Shown here one piece after another: positions 58,677 through 64,000 of a stretch of DNA of 64,000 bases (positions are counted from its first letter, which is position 1; the number at the start of each line of letters is the position of its first letter). The notes beneath the pieces are model-generated. The model searched no databases and had not been told where the DNA came from. It saw only the letters and a program-made list of their open reading frames with translations. The stretch is from Caenorhabditis remanei (lineage: Eukaryota > Nematoda > Chromadorea > Rhabditida > Rhabditidae). The DNA is taken from NCBI RefSeq assembly GCF_010183535.1, contig NC_071333.1, positions 2,418,001 to 2,482,000 of the forward strand, read 5' to 3'. Position numbers and translations under genes: made by a program.

Positions 58677-59598
58677 CCTAAAACAATTTTTTTGAAGGTA
58701 ATCCAGGATTCCAAGCAACAGGAAATTGTTTTGTGTTGTTTTAAGAAAAAAATTTTTTTTTTCATTTCTAGCCAAAATTTCATGTGGTCCCCCCTTATGA
58801 AAAATCGAAAAAAAAATTTTTTCTAAAAATTGCCCAAAATAACATTTTTTAACCGAAAACACGTTTAAAAGCGTGTTCTTCTAGTTTCAACTCTTTTCTC
58901 ACAGTTTTGAAGAAGTAGTGAGTGTTTGAAATTTCAAAATAGTGAAAATTAACGATCTTTGAAGACATTTGGTGAGTAGGAAAGTCGACAGGACCGCGCG
59001 ATAATATTTAAATAGGGAACGGCACAGAATGAAAAACATATTCTTGACTATTTTCCTAAAAATAAGTGTCCTGTTAGAGATCTGACCTTTTATCTTACAT
59101 GCCCTTTTTGTATACTGAAAAAAAACATTCAAATCAAAATTTCTCTCGTAAATGGGGGGTACCCCCCTAATTTTTTTGCAGAACAATAATGTACATCTTT
59201 TGCACTTTTTACCCTTAACAGGAAAAAAATGAATAATCCCGTTAAATTTTTTTAGAGCTGTTTGAAATTTTCGAAAATTCGAGTTGGTGTCAGTTTTTTA
59301 AAAATTTGACACTCAAAAAAAACTTTTTTTTACAAATTCAATTTTTATTCTTGAAGCCCTTGAAATTTGCTTTTTTTATGATATAATCCTTTCTTTTCAA
59401 TATTACATCTTGCCAGTGAAAAAAATTGATTTAGAAAATTTTTCGAAAAAAAACTTTTTTTTTGAAAAATCTTAATTTTTCAAAAACCAGGTCACGTCAC
59501 AGGAAAACCCGTTATATCTTATATATCCTTCGCAAAACTCATCAAATGAGCAAAAAAAATCGGTACTTTAGGGGGGGCAATCAAAGTACATTCCATGT
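58677..59598 (-). repeat. Right terminal inverted repeat
   Basis: Inverted copy of 50254-51172. It ends CATTCCATGT at 59598, after which the duplicated flank of the right arm resumes (GAATATAATGTAGATCTACT). Confidence 0.9.
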
Positions 59599-60030
59599 GA
59601 ATATAATGTAGATCTACTTTGAGAAATTTTTCAGTTCTGGAGTTGAAGGGAAGACTGTCTATTCCTTCATAGTTCGAAAAGCGGTAGATATTTCTCTCAA
59701 AGCATATTCCAAAAAATTTAATTCTCGCTGTTTTAGAATTCTGTTGAACTTACTTTCTGGCATTCTTATTTTCAGCCATAACAGAAAAAAGATGACTCCA
59801 ATCGGACAATTAGCAAAAAAGTTACTTATTTTCAGTCAATTTCAGAGTTGCCAGTAGCCACGTCATAATATATTTGTTGAACATGATTGATCTCTTTCTC
59901 TCTGGTCTCCTTTTTCCTCTCTCTCTCTGTATACCTTCTCTTTTTATTTCTTCTCCGCCACTCTTTTTTTCTTTTCCTGCGTCTCGTGCCGCGCAACACT
60001 ATTTTCTTTCTTTCCACTCATCTGAGTGAG
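59599..60030 (+). repeat. Distal part of the duplication arm plus shared flank
   Basis: 59599-59880 is the inverted match of 44400-44680 (ATCTACTTTGA, TTTTTCAGTTCTGGAGTTGA, CTGTCTATTCCTTC). 59770-60030 also matches 33770-34020 near gene C, including CGTGCCGCGCAACACTATTT. Confidence 0.7.
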
Positions 60031-60271
60031 GAGAAACTAGCTTGATAGTACAGGCTTAGGAACTGAGCAAAATTATAGAATCTGAACAGGTTATCTCTTG
60101 TACTTCAATTTTCTAGTTGGTCGTTTTTTGATGCGAGTTTTCCCTGGACTGTCACACTACACTGACTGAGTTCCTCTGAGCTACAGTAAGCGAGGGAGGG
60201 GTCCTACAAAAAAGTGACCAACTATGAAAATGATGAGCTAGGTTTGAACATTTTACCGAGATCAAGATCAT

Positions 60272-60540
60272 TCACAAGGGAAGTCTTTGGAGACGCGGCT
60301 TTCAAACGATCTATAAAATTGTTTATAGGCACTTTCGACTACGGGAATTTCATTTCTGCAGCCAAAACTGCAAAATGTCTCTGCGAGCCGAGTTTTGAGC
60401 AAGAAAGTTCAAATCTTTTGCACATCCGACTCCGCACATTCCATTTGTATATGAAAATGTTTGCGAGCTTATATCTCTGCTCGCAGAGACATTTAGCCGG
60501 TTTTGACTGCAGAAATAAACATCTCGGAGTCGAAGGTCTA
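60272..60540. mobile_element. MITE family 1 copy, right end lost
   Basis: Starts AAGGGAAGTCTTTGGAGACG and runs through the palindrome centre to CTCGGAGTCGAAGG, where MITE family 2 begins at 60541. The outer right arm is absent. Confidence 0.6.
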
Positions 60541-60980
60541 CAGTACCTGGCAAAAATATGCCATATTTTGCATTTTTCAGTTGAAAATGACTGACTTTGA
60601 GTGTATTATAGTTAAACTAACTGTCCCTCAAAATAAATTTATATGGATCGAGCCGAGAAGAGAAAAACTCCATTTTTGTAGTTGGGAACGTTTTTATACG
60701 GATGGTCCATAGCAATTCACGCATTGACAAAGTAATATCCGAAATGGAAAATTTTCATAGCAAAAAGTGCTAATTTTGAGATGTCGTCTCAATAATCAAA
60801 ACTCTCTTGGGAGTGTCCGTACAGAAATGTTGATAACTACAAAAATGGAGCTCTAATTTTGATCTGTTTGATCCAAAAAAATTTCCTTTGTAAGAAATTG
60901 TGTTTTACTATGACACACTCTCAAAGTGGCACATCTGGAACAGAAAAAAGAAAAATATGATATCATTTTGGCCGGTACTG
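60541..60980. mobile_element. MITE family 2 copy with TA-flanked ends
   Basis: Left end TA-CAGTACCTGGCAAAAATA, right end ATTTTGGCCGGTACTG-TA, so TIRs are flanked by TA as in Tc1/mariner-type MITEs. Inner arms share CTCCATTTTTGTAGTTGGGA and its inverse. Confidence 0.65.
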
Positions 60981-60989
60981 TACTTTGAA

Positions 60990-62420
60990 ACTTGATTCAA
61001 AATCTAATTTCCGTTATTTACTTATAATCGACATAGTTACTCAAACACAATTTCAATTTCAAATTATATCATTAGAGTTGATTGATGGGAGGTTGAAGTT
61101 ACCAATTACTACTGCGGAGGATAGAGAAACTAGAGAGTCTAAATGAGAGCAGTGAGTTCGGAGGATACAAAATCCGGAAAGCGGTAAACAAGTATTACAG
61201 TAAATGGAGCCAACTGTATGGAGGAAAAGCTAATAACTAATTTGCGGAAAATCAGAACTAAAAACCGCCACGTCCCGTGAAAAAAAATGGAGTTCGATGT
61301 TCTTCGATGCGCTAGCTCCACCATGGAAGCTCATCTCAATGCAGAGGTATTTAAATCAAGAATTAATAAAAACAGTTTGAATGCTCTTGTTTTTATTACT
61401 TAAAACAACATTAGTTAGACGAAGAATGCGGCGTAGAAGTGGAGGGGGGTGCCGTCCCCACCCCCCTGGTTCTTCAATTCGCGAGTCTTCGGTGTCCTGA
61501 AAATTTCAAAATTACTAGATTACACCAAAATAACTCACTCATCAATTTTTTTGTTAAAGGTAAAGTCAAACTTGTACCCCATAGCTTCACTTTCAATCAG
61601 AAACTTTCAATCAGAAAAGACGGATGAGTGTGAAGTAAAAGTGAAACAAAGCCCCTTTTTATACTCAAACATCAGTGTCAAAAGTTTTATTTCCCCCATT
61701 TATTCCTCTTTTTTTTCTTCAATTTTATGTGTTCCATTGTGACTTTTCGCTATGTTTTATTACTTTTCTGTTGTTGAACACTTGGTCTTTTTCAAAGAAA
61801 TATTGCGAAATTTAAGAATATTCTAGAAATAACATAGGTCAAGTTTCAGAAATGGTGAATATACTGTACTGGTTCTGCAACATTTTAAGATTATTTCATT
61901 AAAAAACGTGAATTCAATTGTTTCGCGGTTTAATTCAATTGTTTTTAATTTTTGAACTCAAACTGCAGTATTTTCAGATTTTCAGACGTCGCAATGGCTG
62001 AAAAAAGGTCCCATTCATCAGAACTTGAAATAATTAAATTCTTTATCATATGAGTCAGAAAATTTCAAAAAAAAATTGGCTGAACCTTTTTTGAGTTTTC
62101 GAGCTATCGTAATGATTTTTCGCTCATTCGATAGACAATAACACTGACTTCAAAAACTTCTCTCTGATTTTGAGCATTGGCCAAAAAACATAACCTCCTG
62201 TTTTGAAAGTCGTCAGTGTGAGGTAACGATAATGAAAAGCCAAATTTCGAAAATCGGAGATGGAGCCTCCTGCGTACTCCTTACTCCTATGTCTATATAC
62301 GTGTTTAAATAAAGGTCGAGCGTTTGAGTTACTGGAGTTATTTCAGTTGTTATTGAAAGTTTCAGATTTTACACGTACCCCCTATACTTTAAATTTTTAT
62401 CAAATAATTAGACCAATGGC
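60990..62420. other. Non-coding stretch
   Basis: No supported gene. A spliced-looking segment 61265-61348 ends AATGCAGAG before GTATTT but lacks a convincing frame. A GC patch at 61440-61470 (GGGGGGTGCC/CCACCCCCC) is a short inverted repeat. Confidence 0.35.
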
Positions 62421-62429
62421 CAAATGATG

Positions 62430-63200
62430 ATGTCCTTCGGTAGAGACGCTCAGCTTCCAGCCTTCATGACTAGAAATGGGTTACTGTAGTCTCGATAAAA
62501 ATCATTGAAAACATTAGACAGGTCTTTTTCATCACTTTTGTAGTTGACATCTTTTTTCTATATTTGGAGGGGAAAGAGATAGAGATGCCTAACTTTCAGC
62601 CTTTATGGCTAGAAATAGGCAGAAGTACAAAACACAGCGAAAAGCGAATTTTTGGATGATATTATTGTTTTTTTTTCTGTACAATAGTGGTGAAGGAGAC
62701 ATCTCCAATGTTTTGTGGCCAAATGATGATGTCCTACGGTAGAGACGCTCAACTTCCAGCCTTTTTAACCAGAAATGGGTTACTGTAGTCTCGATAAAAA
62801 TTATTCAAAACATTAGACAGGTCTTTTTCATCACTTTTGTAGTTGACATCTTTTTTCTATATTTGGAGGGGAAAGAGATGGAGACTCTTCATTTCCAGCC
62901 TTTATGACTAGAAATGGATTACTGTAGATGTGATGAGAATAATTCCTAAACATTGGAGATGTCTCCTTCATAATTTTTATAATTGACACCTTTTACCTAG
63001 TTCTGAAGGGAAATGAGATAAAGACTCTACACTTCCAGCCTTTATGACTAGAAATGGCTTACTGTAGTTCTTCAAAAAATGAATTAAGAACATTGCACAT
63101 ACCTCCTTCATTATTCTTGTAATTGACATCTTTTTCTATTTCTGGAGGGAAAAGAGATAGAGACGCTTAACTTTCAGCCTTTATGACAAGAAATGGAAAC
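62430..63200 (+). repeat. Tandem repeat, about 140-160 bp period
   Basis: Six units are each marked by CTTCCAGCCTT or TTTCAGCCTTTATG, then AGAAATGG-TTACTGTAG and TTGACATCTTTTT. Units start near 62445, 62580, 62748, 62880, 63015 and 63160. Pairs of units form a higher-order duplication (62420-62590 and 62715-62890 are nearly identical). Confidence 0.7.
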
Positions 63201-63389
63201 TCAAAAGTAAAAAAGATGTTTGCAGCAGATAACAAATAATTATTTTATTGAGGTCTTGATTATGGGATTTTTTGTTTCCTTCAATGTTTTCCCGGAATTT
63301 TGTTGTTCATTGATCTCTCTTGGCTCCTGCGAATCATGGCATATTAGAATCTAGTGAAAATAAATCAATAAGAACTGTAAGTTGGGATT

Positions 63390-64000
63390 ATGGATAATTA
63401 CCCCAAGTCCAGGTGCTCCCGTTTGTCCCGGATGTCCTGGAAATCCGTCCTTTCTTTAATGACCCTCGTGGTCCGACTGGTCCTGATATTAATTGTCATG
63501 GTTGCCCTGAAAGTCCTGGCAGTACAAATTGTCCTTTCTCTGAAGAAGGCCGTGGAAAAACTTTTTGTCTTTGTTGTCGCTGGGTATCAAAACTCTCCCT
63601 GAAATTAATGAATATTCAAACTAATACCTTTATGAGACAAAGTGCGTTACCTTCAATCCTGGGATTCATGCAAGTCCGTCCTGTCCTGGATATCCTGGGG
63701 ATTGCTGATTTCTGAAAATCCTGGAAGTGTTCTTATTCTTTTTTTTCGGAAAGTCGTGGGGTTCTGAATTTCTGTCGCGTCCGCGCTGTTCTGGAAATCC
63801 TGGTGGTACGTCATTTTCTAGCGGCAGGTCCGGCTTCTTTTCAACCAAGAACTCCGTATAATTCGCGGACTGCTTTCATTCCCGGTACAAAGTCCCTCAC
63901 GTCTTCGCAATGCAAGCAGACCATCGTTATCATTAAATCTCAAGTTTCGTGGCCCTCCTGGTACTCCTGGCTTTCTCTTTGGTTTGTCCTTACAGGCCTG
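63390..64000 (-). pseudogene. Second LET-2-like collagen relic, runs off the window
   Basis: Minus strand carries SPGYPGQDGLA-stop-IPGLKG before a GTAAC donor (about 63708-63650) and GPVGPRGSLKKG followed, one frame on, by GFPGHPGQTGAPGLG before GTAATT (about 63490-63400). These are the same exon modules as in the 35-40 kb locus, with a stop and a frameshift. The locus continues past the window end, where a less damaged part might lie. Confidence 0.7.

Larger units (their letters stand above)
50254..59598 (-). mobile_element. 9.3-kb Tc5/pogo-like transposon carrying a Ulp1 protease
   Basis: Ends ACATGGAATGTAC... and ...GTACATTCCATGT. TIRs of about 920 bp (50254-51172 and 58677-59598) are almost identical, and both encode the same 95-codon open frame. 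The interior holds one minus-strand gene joining a Ulp1-type protease to a DDE transposase, interrupted by one nested element. Left flank ...CAGAACTGA and right flank TGAATATAATG share TGA, compatible with the TNA duplications of Tc5-type elements. The paralogous empty site reads CAGAATTGACTAAATATAATG in inverted orientation near 44.67 kb. It inserted into the right arm of the large inverted duplication, about 580 bp upstream of gene B. Confidence 0.85.

Noticed and set aside
1..64000. tRNA, rRNA or snRNA genes
   Set aside because: Scanning by eye for tRNA B-box-like GGTTCGANTCC with a matching A-box and for rRNA-like blocks gave nothing convincing. A covariance-model search would be needed to exclude them.

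Overview
The window looks like nuclear DNA of a Caenorhabditis-type nematode. It has short introns with GTAAG/GTGAG donors and TTTCAG acceptors, relics of recognisable worm genes (type IV collagen alpha-2/LET-2, an Ariadne RBR ligase, an OTUD5/DUBA-type deubiquitinase), a trans-splice-like acceptor upstream of a gene, and very many fold-back and inverted-repeat elements. The species was not determined. It is a repeat-rich, gene-poor accessory region. Five gene models are intact by inspection: one putative membrane protein and four small secreted proteins. Most other coding sequence is decayed or transposon-borne.

Layout. 1-12.8 kb: dispersed and tandem repeats, one uncertain exon cluster (5.4-7.7 kb) and a solo LTR (12781-12950). 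13.0-18.7 kb: at least two broken copies of an OTUD5-like gene, separated by a long repeat and interrupted by an 8-bp-TSD MITE. 18976-19910: a five-exon gene for a type I membrane protein. 20-26 kb: inverted-repeat elements, a four-exon secreted-protein gene (23094-24002) and a three-unit tandem repeat. 28.6-29.6 kb: Ariadne pseudogene and a second solo LTR. 29953-33001: a long-TIR transposon sitting in what looks like the TATA box of the next gene (33079-33642). 34.7-40.3 kb: decayed minus-strand LET-2-like collagen with CCTGG minisatellites. 40.9-44.4 kb: repeats. 44.4-59.9 kb: a large inverted duplication whose arms each carry one secreted-protein gene (45251-45873 plus, 49084-49672 minus). 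60-64 kb: MITEs, a tandem repeat and a second collagen relic that runs off the window.

The most unusual object is the 9.3-kb transposon at 50254-59598. It has about 920-bp terminal inverted repeats and a minus-strand gene whose 14 coding segments join in phase. That gene would encode about 1358 residues: a Ulp1-type (C48) SUMO-protease domain, then a CENP-B/Tc5-like helix-turn-helix region, then a pogo/Tc5-like DDE transposase with a cysteine-rich tail. The only break I found is a 1851-bp fold-back element inserted with a 9-bp target duplication. The opposite arm of the large inverted duplication (near 44.67 kb) preserves the unoccupied insertion site.

The four small secreted proteins share signal peptides, a Cys-x(6-8)-Cys motif ending in Trp-Cys, a later His-(Asp/Asn)-Cys-Ser motif and identical intron phases (2-0-2). 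They form one diverging family, possibly related to transthyretin-like proteins.
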